Positions 1-5,414 of a stretch of DNA of 5,692 nt are shown in pieces. Numbering within the stretch: the stretch's first letter is position 1; every line of letters begins with the position of its first letter. Source of the stretch: Anaerolineae bacterium. GTDB taxonomy: Bacteria > Chloroflexota > Anaerolineae > J102. The notes beneath the pieces were generated by a model. It saw only the letters and a list, made by a program, of their open reading frames with translations, was not told the origin of the DNA and ran no database searches. The position numbers and the translations under genes are program-made. The stretch spans positions 1 to 5,692 of the forward strand of contig JALXAF010000271.1 of assembly GCA_026992375.1 (NCBI GenBank), written 5' to 3'.

Positions 1-203
1 CCCGAGAAGACGCCCTGGTCACCATGATCTGCAAACGACTGGCCATCAAAGGCGGACAAGTCCTCTCCGCAGCCGAACAACGCGAACTCCTGCGCCAGCT
101 CGAACAATGCGACAACCCCCGCAGTTGCCCTCACGGACGCCCCACCATGCTGCATCTCAGCGCCGCAGCCCTGGAAAAACAATTCGGCCGCCTCGGCGCT
201 TAA
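1..203 (+). CDS. mutL: DNA mismatch repair protein MutL, C-terminal fragment (5' end outside window)
   Basis: This is the last 66 residues of MutL, read from base 3 and ending with TAA at 201-203. MutL links MutS mismatch recognition to strand incision and removal. Visible in the fragment are a Cys-Lys motif near residues 10-11 (MICKRLAIKGG), the CPHGRPT motif at residues 42-48 and an FGR (FxR) motif at residues 61-63 just before the stop. In MutL proteins from bacteria that lack MutH, these motifs belong to the C-terminal metal-binding endonuclease and dimerization domain, so this MutL is probably the nicking type. The DQHAxxER motif would lie upstream, outside the window. The short Gly-Ala end after FGR is normal for the family. 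Identification rests on the CPHGRPT context and is firm. The next gene downstream on the same strand, mutM, is also a repair gene, but a repeat-filled gap separates them. Confidence 0.93.
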   Translation, partial: REDALVTMICKRLAIKGGQVLSAAEQRELLRQLEQCDNPRSCPHGRPTMLHLSAAALEKQFGRLGA

Positions 204-219
204 CCAGCTTTGAAAATCG

Positions 220-298
220 ATCTCACGCAAAGACGCAAAGGCGCAAAGAGAAAAAGAAGCAAAGAATTCTTGATGGCTTTTGCGCCTTGGCGTGAGAT
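220..298. repeat. Imperfect palindromic element of CGCAAAG-type repeats
   Basis: The left arm (220-248) starts TCTCACGCAAAGACGCAAAG and continues with a third GCGCAAAG unit. The right arm (279-298) reads TTTGCGCCTTGGCGTGAGAT, whose reverse complement matches the left arm outer and inner ends with one 8-9 nt unit missing. About 30 nt of A-rich sequence separate the arms. Short CGCAAAG-type repeats beginning TCTCACGCAAAG recur between genes in Chloroflexota and several other phyla (recalled, not searched). It codes for no protein and lies 16 bases after the mutL stop. It could fold as a hairpin in a mutL read-through transcript, but there is no U-tract, so I do not call it a terminator. Confidence 0.7.
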
Positions 299-303
299 TT
301 CAC

Positions 304-405
304 GTCATTTCGAGGGAGCGCAGCGACCGAAAGCCTGCCCTGAGCCTGCCGAAGGGAATCTCGCCGTTTGCAGAAAAAGAGATTCTTCGCTTCGCTCAGA
401 ATGAC
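304..405. repeat. Inverted-repeat element with GTCATT...AATGAC ends
   Basis: The left end is GTCATTTCGAGGGAGCGCAG (from 304). The right end, TTCGCTTCGCTCAGAATGAC (386-405), reads GTCATTCTGAGCGAAGCGAA on the other strand, so the ends form an imperfect inverted repeat. The interior contains AATCTCG and AGAGATTCTTCG segments that are typical of this dispersed intergenic repeat type as I recall it. No coding capacity and no target-site duplication are evident. The left side of the element is interrupted by a different repeat at 334-356. It may be a non-autonomous mobile element or a REP-like unit; the sequence alone does not decide. Confidence 0.65.
334..356. repeat. CCTGAGCCTGCCGAAGGG-type short repeat nested in a larger repeat
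   Basis: This 23-bp segment has two CCTGCC units separated by CTGAG and ends in GAAGGG. It resembles the dispersed intergenic motif CCTGTCCTGAGCCTGTCGAAGG known from many bacterial genomes (recalled, not searched). It sits between ACCGA and AATCTCG of the surrounding inverted-repeat element, where related elements usually run on directly, so it looks like a later insertion. Confidence 0.55.
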
Positions 406-444
406 ACAATCTCAGTAGATCACGATTTCATCAGGGGAATTTTC

Positions 445-479
445 GCATCACTCATCACGCATCACTCATCACGCATCAC
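445..479. repeat. 14-bp tandem repeat, 2.5 copies
   Basis: The unit GCATCACTCATCAC occurs exactly twice (445-458, 459-472) and is followed by its first seven bases (473-479). Both full copies are identical, which suggests recent slippage or expansion. Each unit contains near-repeats of the form (G/T)CATCAC. It lies about 70 bp upstream of the mutM start and has no recognised function. Confidence 0.9.
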
Positions 480-492
480 GCTCCCGCCCCCT

Positions 493-540
493 CAATCCCA
501 ATTCCAAATCCAAAATCCGCAATCCCAATTCCCAAATCCC
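493..540. repeat. 27-bp-period, G-poor repeat abutting the mutM start
   Basis: CAATCCCAATTCCAAATCC (493-511) recurs 27 bases later as CAATCCCAATTCCCAAATCCC (520-540). Between them is AAAATCCG. The repeat ends 8 nt before the mutM ATG. The + strand of 481-548 contains only two G residues, so an mRNA leader from this DNA would be almost unstructured and has no Shine-Dalgarno sequence. AATCC(A)-rich runs of this type are among the dispersed intergenic repeats of Chloroflexota-like genomes (recalled). Confidence 0.8.
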
Positions 541-548
541 CCACCCCC

Positions 549-1370
549 ATGCCCGAACTGCCCGAAGTCCAGACCATCCTCGACGCGCTGACGCCCCTCA
601 TTCTGAATCGCGAAATCCAGTCGGTGACGCCCCTTTGGCCGCCCGTCATCGATCGCCCCGAGCGCGTTCTGTTCCAGCAATGGCTGCAAGGACGCCGCGT
701 GATCGAAACAAAACGGCGGGGCAAATACATGCTCTTCCGGCTCGATGACGACCGCTGGCTGATTCTGCATCTGCGCATGACAGGCAAAATGCGCGTGGTG
801 AACGCCTCCGAGCCGCTGCGGCCCCACGACCGCCTCATCTTCCACTTCAGCGATGGCGACGACTGGCGCTTCGAAGATCAACGCAAATTCGGGCGGGCCT
901 ACCTGGTGGAAGACCCCGCGGAAATCGTAGGCAAACTCGGTCCCGAACCCCTGAGCGACACCTTCGACGCCAACTACCTGGCCCGCATCCTGGCCCGACG
1001 CACCGCGGCCATCAAATCCCTGCTGCTGGATCAACGCATCGTGGCCGGCATCGGCAACATCTACGCCGACGAATCCCTCTTCCTGGCCCGCATCCATCCC
1101 CTGCGCCCGGGCAGCTCTCTCACCCAGGACGAGATAGCCGCGCTGGTCGCAGCGATAAAAACCATCCTCGCTCAGGCGCTGACCGAGATGGGCACAACCC
1201 TGCGCGACTATCGGCGGCCCGACGGCTCCACCGGCTCCTTCCAGAACAGCCTGCAAGTATTCCGGCGCACGGGCGAACCCTGCCCCTCCTGCGGCGCGCC
1301 CATCCAACGCATCGTAGTCGCTGGCCGCAGCACCCACTTCTGCCCTCGCGAACAACCATTGCACGGGTAA
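549..1370 (+). CDS. mutM: Formamidopyrimidine-DNA glycosylase (Fpg/MutM), atypical zinc finger
   Basis: The 273-residue product is a bifunctional glycosylase/AP lyase that excises oxidized purines such as 8-oxoguanine paired with C. It starts MPELPEVQT; Pro2 is the Schiff-base nucleophile and Glu3 the catalytic acid, which fixes the start at 549. Lys59 in RRGKY matches the conserved catalytic-domain lysine, MTGKMRV (77-83) the damage-side loop, and DQRKFGRA (110-117) the void-filling Arg-Phe region. The helix-two-turn-helix signature is VAGIGNIYADESLF (165-178), with Asn170. The C-terminal finger has Cys245, Cys248, Arg260 (GRSTHF) and Cys265, but the expected fourth Cys (CPxCQ) is Glu268 (CPREQ), followed by PLHG and the stop. 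Length is normal for the family. No Shine-Dalgarno site precedes the ATG; the leader is G-poor repeat DNA. I see no convincing promoter in the 345-bp gap after mutL. The identification is firm; the state of the finger is uncertain. Confidence 0.97.
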   Translation: MPELPEVQTILDALTPLILNREIQSVTPLWPPVIDRPERVLFQQWLQGRRVIETKRRGKYMLFRLDDDRWLILHLRMTGKMRVVNASEPLRPHDRLIFHFSDGDDWRFEDQRKFGRAYLVEDPAEIVGKLGPEPLSDTFDANYLARILARRTAAIKSLLLDQRIVAGIGNIYADESLFLARIHPLRPGSSLTQDEIAALVAAIKTILAQALTEMGTTLRDYRRPDGSTGSFQNSLQVFRRTGEPCPSCGAPIQRIVVAGRSTHFCPREQPLHG

Positions 1371-1413
1371 TAATCAACTCCAATATGGATTTCCTGAAAA
1401 ATAACCATTACGG

Positions 1414-1511
1414 AGACGCCAAGAATATAAAGACGAAAAGGGGGGATTTTGAGCGATTCTTCTTGGCGAAACCAATCTCTTTTCCTTGGCGTCTTTGCGA
1501 CTTTGCGTGAG
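1414..1511. repeat. Second CGCAAAG-type element, opposite orientation, with competing hairpin arms
   Basis: The right part (1485-1511) reads CTTGGCGTCTTTGCGACTTT then GCGTGAGA, the reverse complement of the element type found at 220-248. Its left counterpart AGACGCCAAG (1414-1423) pairs perfectly over 10 bp with CTTGGCGTCT (1485-1494). A third arm, TTCTTGGCG (1460-1468), can also pair, over 9 bp, with CGCCAAGAA (1417-1425). The element lies in the 168-bp gap between mutM and the lipoprotein gene and ends 27 nt before the lipoprotein ATG. It may be transcribed as part of that leader. Confidence 0.7.
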
Positions 1512-1538
1512 ACAAAACCTTTTTCGGCAGAACCAAAC

Positions 1539-3212
1539 ATGAAAATCCCCCGCCCGCTCGCATCACGCCTCATCCTGCTGCTGCCGCTGCTGCTCCTCCT
1601 CTCAGCCTGCACCATCCCCGCGCCCGCCTGTGACCCAAACGCCATCCGCTACCCGGCCGGAGAGAAACTGAGCCCCGGTCCGCTGCGCCTGGGCGTCATC
1701 GACGCCAGCCCCCGCTTCACCGACGTCCTGCCCGAAAGCCTGCGAGCCTCTCAAGCTTCGCTTGCCGTCCTGGATGACGTGCGGTGGGGATACATCGAGC
1801 CCAACGCCCCCGCGGGCGACCATCACGATTATCGCTGGAACGCGCCGACCACAGCGCTGGACGATCGGGTGGCCGCGTATCAGAAAGCGGGATTCGAGCT
1901 GGCGATGGTGCTGCGGGCGTGGAACCCCTGGGCCCGCAGCAAAGGCCCCGAAGGCGGACAGGCCGCAGTCGCTGCATCCACCCCGCCTCGGGCCGACTAC
2001 CTGGACGACTACGCCGCCTGGGTGCAGGCAGTAGTCGAACGCTACGACGCGGACGGCGTGAACGATTCCCCCGCGCTGGTGGATGTGGACGGCGACGGAA
2101 ATCCCGACCCGGTGCGCTACTTCCAGATAGAAACCGACGCCACCACCGGCGTCTGGTGGCAGGGAACCTCGCCCGAGACAACCGCGGCCGAGTATGTAAC
2201 CCTGCTGCGCACAGCCGCAACAGGCGCGCGGGCCGCCTCGCCCAACGCCCGCATCCTTCTGGCCGGAGCCACAGCCACCGACATGCTGGATCGCTGGCCC
2301 ACTCCCGCCGAGCTGGAAGACGTGGTGACCATCGTCAACCCCGCGGTGTGCGGCGCACTCACCGCCTTCCAACAGATCGCAGCCGCAACCGACGCCTACG
2401 ACATCATCGCCCTGCACAGCATGGCCGATTATTCGGGCCTGGCCACGCTGGCCGATTGGGTCGCGACCGTGGCCGGGCCAGACAAACCGGTGTGGCTGAT
2501 GGGCGCGACCTCCGCGCCCGCACTCACGGCTGATCCCCAACTCATCTCCGTCAACCCCCTCTATCCGGGCCAAGGCGAAGCCCTGTGGCGCAGCCTGGAA
2601 GACGCTTCCGCGCCAGATCACGCCCTGACAGTGCACTGGTATCGGGCGGAGCAAGCGCGCCTAGCCTTCAAAAAATGGGTGATGGCCGCGGCCAGCGGCT
2701 TCGACGCCATCATCATGGCCTACGAACAAGATCGCCCCGCCTACCAGAACCCCGCATTCGGGCCGCGAGACCTGGCGTTTCAGGGCATGTTGGGAGAACC
2801 AGGCGATGGCCCGCCCGAAAAACGCCCCGTCATCTACGCCCTGGCCATGGCCCAGGCCCAACTGGGCAGCTACGAAAGCGCACAGAAGCTGACAGGCTTC
2901 GACAAAAACACCTTCGTCTATGAATTCCTGGTCGAAGACCAGCCCGTGTACGCGCTTTGGTTCGATGATGGCGTCGCCCGCACCCCGGCCGACGCGCCCG
3001 CCTCCCACATCATTCACCTGCTCACGCCCGATCCGCAACTATTGATGTTCACCACCCCCACCCGCCCCGGGCAAACCAGCCCCGACGTGAACATCCTGCA
3101 CCCCGTCGCTGGCGTCGTCACCCTGACGCTCACCGAAACCCCCATCGTCATCCGCGGACACATCGCCCCGCAGCCGCCACAACGCCTGCATCTTCCCTTC
3201 CTGCAAAAATAA
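1539..3212 (+). CDS. Secreted lipoprotein with glycoside-hydrolase-like TIM-barrel architecture, probably non-catalytic
   Basis: The product is 557 residues. The N-terminus (MKIPRP, hydrophobic leucines 11-21, LSAC lipobox) is a lipoprotein signal peptide with lipidated Cys24, so it should be anchored outside the cytoplasmic membrane. This supports ATG 1539 over an upstream in-frame TTG (1449) that would translate repeat DNA and bury the signal. The mature part reads like a clan GH-A-type barrel: LGVIDASP (51-58), VRWGYIEP (81-88), ELAMVLRAWNPW (120-131), VRYFQIETD (192-200), ARILLAGAT (237-245), YDIIALHS (287-294), KPVWLMGAT (316-324), FDAIIMAYEQD (388-398), then a likely beta-sandwich (about 455-545). 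At the usual acid/base site (Asn-Glu after strand 4) it has Thr199-Asp200; at the usual nucleophile Glu after strand 7 it has Gly322. An acidic loop DVDGDGNPD (182-190) could bind calcium. No clear Shine-Dalgarno site. Fold assignment is inference from motif order; exact family and substrate are unknown. Confidence 0.75.
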   Translation: MKIPRPLASRLILLLPLLLLLSACTIPAPACDPNAIRYPAGEKLSPGPLRLGVIDASPRFTDVLPESLRASQASLAVLDDVRWGYIEPNAPAGDHHDYRWNAPTTALDDRVAAYQKAGFELAMVLRAWNPWARSKGPEGGQAAVAASTPPRADYLDDYAAWVQAVVERYDADGVNDSPALVDVDGDGNPDPVRYFQIETDATTGVWWQGTSPETTAAEYVTLLRTAATGARAASPNARILLAGATATDMLDRWPTPAELEDVVTIVNPAVCGALTAFQQIAAATDAYDIIALHSMADYSGLATLADWVATVAGPDKPVWLMGATSAPALTADPQLISVNPLYPGQGEALWRSLEDASAPDHALTVHWYRAEQARLAFKKWVMAAASGFDAIIMAYEQDRPAYQNPAFGPRDLAFQGMLGEPGDGPPEKRPVIYALAMAQAQLGSYESAQKLTGFDKNTFVYEFLVEDQPVYALWFDDGVARTPADAPASHIIHLLTPDPQLLMFTTPTRPGQTSPDVNILHPVAGVVTLTLTETPIVIRGHIAPQPPQRLHLPFLQK

Positions 3213-3226
3213 AAGAGCGGGGCAAA

Positions 3227-3263
3227 AGAGGTGCGACGCGCTTGCCCTGTGCATCGCACCTCT
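3227..3263. terminator. Hairpin between convergent genes, likely bidirectional terminator
   Basis: AGAGGTGCGA (3227-3236) and TCGCACCTCT (3254-3263) form a perfect 10-bp stem with a 17-nt loop. It lies 14 nt after the lipoprotein stop and 15 nt after the acyl-CoA ligase stop, where a shared terminator is expected. On the minus strand the stem is followed by a short TTT(T) tract; on the plus strand the tail is only CTTGTTA, so it should work better for the ligase transcript. Confidence 0.72.
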
Positions 3264-3278
3264 CTTGTTAGATGGCTG

Positions 3279-5030
3279 TTAAGCCTCCTTGTCCTGGTCC
3301 TCGGCCTGCTTGTTCGCCAGTTTGGCCTTCTCCTCCTCCACCAGAGCCCGGCGCAACAACTTGCCCACCGCCGATTTGGGCAACTCCGTGCGAAATTCCA
3401 CCAACTTGGGAACCTTGTAAGGCGCCAATCGCTCCTTGCAAAAAGCGATAATCTCCTCCGCCGTCGCAGTCTCACCCACCTTCAGCACGATGAAAGCCTT
3501 CACCGTCTCACCGCGGCGAGGATCCGGCACGCCCACGACCACAGCCTCCTGCACCTTGGGATTCTCATAAAGGGCCTCCTCCACCTCGCGCGGAACGATG
3601 TTGTAGCCCGAAGCGATAATCAGGTCCTTCTTGCGATCCACGATGTAGAAGTAGCCATCCTCATCCATCTTGGCGATGTCTCCGGTATAAAGCCAGCCCT
3701 CCTCATCCTTCACATTCCTGGTTTCATCGGGCCGATTCCAATAGCCCACCATCACCTGCGGCGCCCGAATGGCCAGTTCGCCATCCTCGCCCACGCCAAG
3801 AACCTGACGTTTGCCCTCCTCGTCAGCATCCAGCGAGACGATGCGAGCCTCCACATCGGGGAAAGGCAAACCGATGGAGCCCGTCTTGTACAAGCCATAG
3901 ATGGGATTGGAATGCGTCACGGGCGAAGTTTCCGTCAGACCATACCCCTCCCGCAGCTTGCCCCCAGTCATCTCCTCGAACTTGCGCTGCACCTCGATGG
4001 GCAGCGGCGCGCCGCCCGAAATACACACCTTGATGGATTTCAGATCGAAGGAAGAGACATCCTTGTGATTGATGATGGCGACATACAACGTGGGCACGCC
4101 CGGGAACAAGGTGACGCCCTCCTCCTGAATGATGGTCATCAACAGCCTGATGTCGCGAGGGTCGGGCATGAGCACCAACTTGCCGCCTACGAACAGATTC
4201 TCCAACATCCCCACCGTCATGCCAAAGACATGGAAAAACGGAATCGCGCCCATGAAAACCTCTTTGCCGTGGGCCATATCGGGCACCCAGGCGTCTATCT
4301 GCATCACATTGGCGATGAGATTGCGATGGCTGAGCATGGCGGCTTTGGGCGTGCCTGTCGTGCCCCCCGTGTACTGGAACAGCGCCACATCATCAGGAGA
4401 AACCGCCACCTGCGGCGGGTTGGGCGGATTGTTGGAAATGAGCGTCCGCATCCAGTAAACGCCATCACCCTCAGGCACATCCACCCAATCCCCCGATTTT
4501 TCCTGGGCGCTTTTGAGCAAATGAGCGTAAATCGGATTCATAAAATCGTTCAGGTGATAAACGATGACCTTCTCCACACCGGTGTCCTTCTGGATTTTCT
4601 TCAGTTTGGGATAAAGGCTATTCCAGATAACGACCGCCTTGGCCCCAGAATCGTTGAACTGATGCGCCATCTCCCGGGAGGTGTAAATCGGGTTGGTGTT
4701 CACCACGATAGCACCGGTGCGCACAATGGCCAAAAATGCAATGACCGTCCCCGGCGAATTGGGAATCTGAACAGCGACGCGATCCCCCTTCTTGACGCCC
4801 ATGCCCGCCAACGCCGTCGCCAGACGATTGACCTTATCCTCAAGCTCCTTATAAGTCATCTTCACGCCCAGCTTAAATCCCAGCGGCAGATACTTGAGAA
4901 TCATCCGCAACGCAATCTGGTTGGGATAATTCTTGACAGAGTCGCTCAACAAAGTCCACAAATCCACTTCGGGATAATCAATCGAGGCCGGAACCCCTTT
5001 ATCATAAAATTGCAGCCAGGGTTTTTCCAT
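3279..5030 (-). CDS. AMP-forming acyl-CoA synthetase (long-chain fatty acid--CoA ligase type)
   Basis: The 583-residue product is an ANL-superfamily adenylating enzyme expected to activate a carboxylic acid with ATP to acyl-AMP and transfer it to CoA, feeding beta-oxidation or lipid synthesis. Motifs in order: P-loop YTGGTTGTPKA (220-230), LSHRN (233-237), the adenine/ATP motif GYGLTETSP (362-370), YTGD (448-451, ribose-binding Asp), the hinge region DRKKDLIIASGYNIVPREVE (465-484), and PKSAVGK (551-557) with the catalytic Lys557. All catalytic positions are intact and the length suits FadD/LcfA-type enzymes. The C-terminal tail (about 564-583) is charged and lies outside the fold. The start MEKPWLQFY is chosen because AAGGAG lies 8 nt upstream and family N-termini begin here; ATG 5135 in the same frame would add 35 unrelated residues. 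Long-chain specificity is inferred from overall FadD-like sequence; a medium-chain or aryl substrate is possible. Confidence 0.93.
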   Translation of the reverse strand: MEKPWLQFYDKGVPASIDYPEVDLWTLLSDSVKNYPNQIALRMILKYLPLGFKLGVKMTYKELEDKVNRLATALAGMGVKKGDRVAVQIPNSPGTVIAFLAIVRTGAIVVNTNPIYTSREMAHQFNDSGAKAVVIWNSLYPKLKKIQKDTGVEKVIVYHLNDFMNPIYAHLLKSAQEKSGDWVDVPEGDGVYWMRTLISNNPPNPPQVAVSPDDVALFQYTGGTTGTPKAAMLSHRNLIANVMQIDAWVPDMAHGKEVFMGAIPFFHVFGMTVGMLENLFVGGKLVLMPDPRDIRLLMTIIQEEGVTLFPGVPTLYVAIINHKDVSSFDLKSIKVCISGGAPLPIEVQRKFEEMTGGKLREGYGLTETSPVTHSNPIYGLYKTGSIGLPFPDVEARIVSLDADEEGKRQVLGVGEDGELAIRAPQVMVGYWNRPDETRNVKDEEGWLYTGDIAKMDEDGYFYIVDRKKDLIIASGYNIVPREVEEALYENPKVQEAVVVGVPDPRRGETVKAFIVLKVGETATAEEIIAFCKERLAPYKVPKLVEFRTELPKSAVGKLLRRALVEEEKAKLANKQAEDQDKEA

Positions 5031-5038
5031 TGCAGTCA

Positions 5039-5044
5039 CTCCTT
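5039..5044 (-). promoter_or_regulatory. Shine-Dalgarno site of the acyl-CoA ligase gene
   Basis: AAGGAG on the minus strand ends 8 nt before the ATG at 5030. It decides the start of the ligase and is the only strong Shine-Dalgarno match at any of the gene starts visible in the window. Confidence 0.88.
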
Positions 5045-5143
5045 GAGTGGAAAGATAATTGAATATGCGTTGCTGACAACGGCCTGATATATGACGTTTG
5101 ACGCCCTCGCCCAAAAGTTTCGGCGAAAAAGGCAAGCCATCGA

Positions 5144-5156
5144 ACTTGTGACAAGT
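5144..5156. promoter_or_regulatory. Perfect palindrome ACTTGTGACAAGT, operator candidate
   Basis: Two 6-bp half-sites, ACTTGT and ACAAGT, flank a single base. The site lies 11 bp downstream of the predicted -10 box of the ligase gene, at about +5 to +17 of its transcript, where a bound repressor would block initiation or clearance. Its TTGT-N-ACAA core is of the general kind bound by GntR- or TetR-type dimers. The regulator is unknown and no regulator gene is in the window. Confidence 0.4.
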
Positions 5157-5167
5157 CGACAGCCTTG

Positions 5168-5197
5168 ATTATACAAGACAAAACCAAAACCCGGCAA
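5168..5197 (-). promoter_or_regulatory. Sigma70-like promoter for the acyl-CoA ligase
   Basis: On the minus strand, TTGCCG (5197-5192) is followed after 18 bp by a perfect TATAAT (5173-5168). The start point would fall near 5161, giving a leader of about 130 nt before the ATG at 5030. The leader contains a small CGTTG-CTGA-CAACG hairpin (5068-5081). The -10 box is exact and the -35 box is a 4/6 match. Confidence 0.55.
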
Positions 5198-5379
5198 CCA
5201 AAGCCCAAACCGGGGGCGCTTCCCAAACACTGGGCGACCAGAAAAACCACACCATCAAGGCGCAGAACGCACGATTACAGCAGAACCAATTGCCCCCACC
5301 CCGCCAGCCGAAGTGGGGGGGGAAGCCGAAACAGGGGGCTGGGAAGGGGGCATTCCGCCAGACCAAACAGGAAAGGCGG
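5198..5379. other. Divergent intergenic stretch with G-tract cluster
   Basis: I see no gene in this stretch. It holds a 7-bp GC stem (CCCCCAC 5293-5299 with GTGGGGG 5313-5319, 13-nt loop) and, on the + strand, G-tracts of 8, 5, 3 and 5 at 5315-5322, 5334-5338, 5341-5343 and 5346-5350. These could in principle form a G-quadruplex, but the first loop is 11 nt. There is no T-run to make the stem a terminator. Confidence 0.45.
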
Positions 5380-5408
5380 TTGCCCCATGGCGCCTTTTGG
5401 TGTAAGAT
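5380..5408 (+). promoter_or_regulatory. Candidate promoter giving a near-leaderless transcript
   Basis: TTGCCC (5380-5385) and TAAGAT (5403-5408) are separated by 17 bp. The predicted start point, about 7 nt past the -10 box, coincides with the ATG at 5415, and no Shine-Dalgarno sequence precedes that ATG. Both hexamers are partial matches, so this is tentative. Confidence 0.35.
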
Positions 5409-5414
5409 CGCGGC

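Noticed and set aside
445..479. Short tandem array as a CRISPR
   Set aside because: The units are directly adjacent 14-mers with no spacers and no cas gene is present.
107..591. Three overlapping + strand open frames of 62-103 codons between mutL and mutM
   Set aside because: They overlap mutL in another frame or translate dispersed repeats, giving Arg/Lys- or Pro/Ser-rich text without domains or ribosome sites.
492..1364. 290-codon minus-strand frame opposite mutM
   Set aside because: Antisense shadow of an unmistakable Fpg gene; low-complexity Gly/Ala/Val-rich translation and no family motif.
1359..1387. TTGCAC...AATATG as a promoter for the lipoprotein gene
   Set aside because: Both boxes are poor matches and the -35 would lie inside the mutM coding end; not strong enough to report.
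1449..1538. N-terminal extension of the lipoprotein from TTG 1449
   Set aside because: It would translate intergenic repeat DNA and place the lipoprotein signal peptide 30 residues inside the protein; ATG 1539 gives a proper signal sequence.
1602..2654. 350-codon minus-strand frame opposite the lipoprotein gene
   Set aside because: Antisense shadow with Gly/Val/Arg-rich sequence, no start context and no domain; the + frame has a signal peptide and barrel-like motifs.
3231..5087. 618-codon open frame on the + strand opposite the acyl-CoA ligase
   Set aside because: It shares triplet boundaries with the ligase and exists because the ligase avoids TTA, CTA and TCA codons, as expected with G/C-ending codon bias. 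Its translation is His/Arg/Leu-rich with no recognizable domain, and the minus-strand product carries every ANL motif.
5031..5135. N-terminal extension of the acyl-CoA ligase from ATG 5135
   Set aside because: The AAGGAG at 5039-5044 is correctly spaced for ATG 5030, and the extra 35 residues do not look like an ANL N-terminus.
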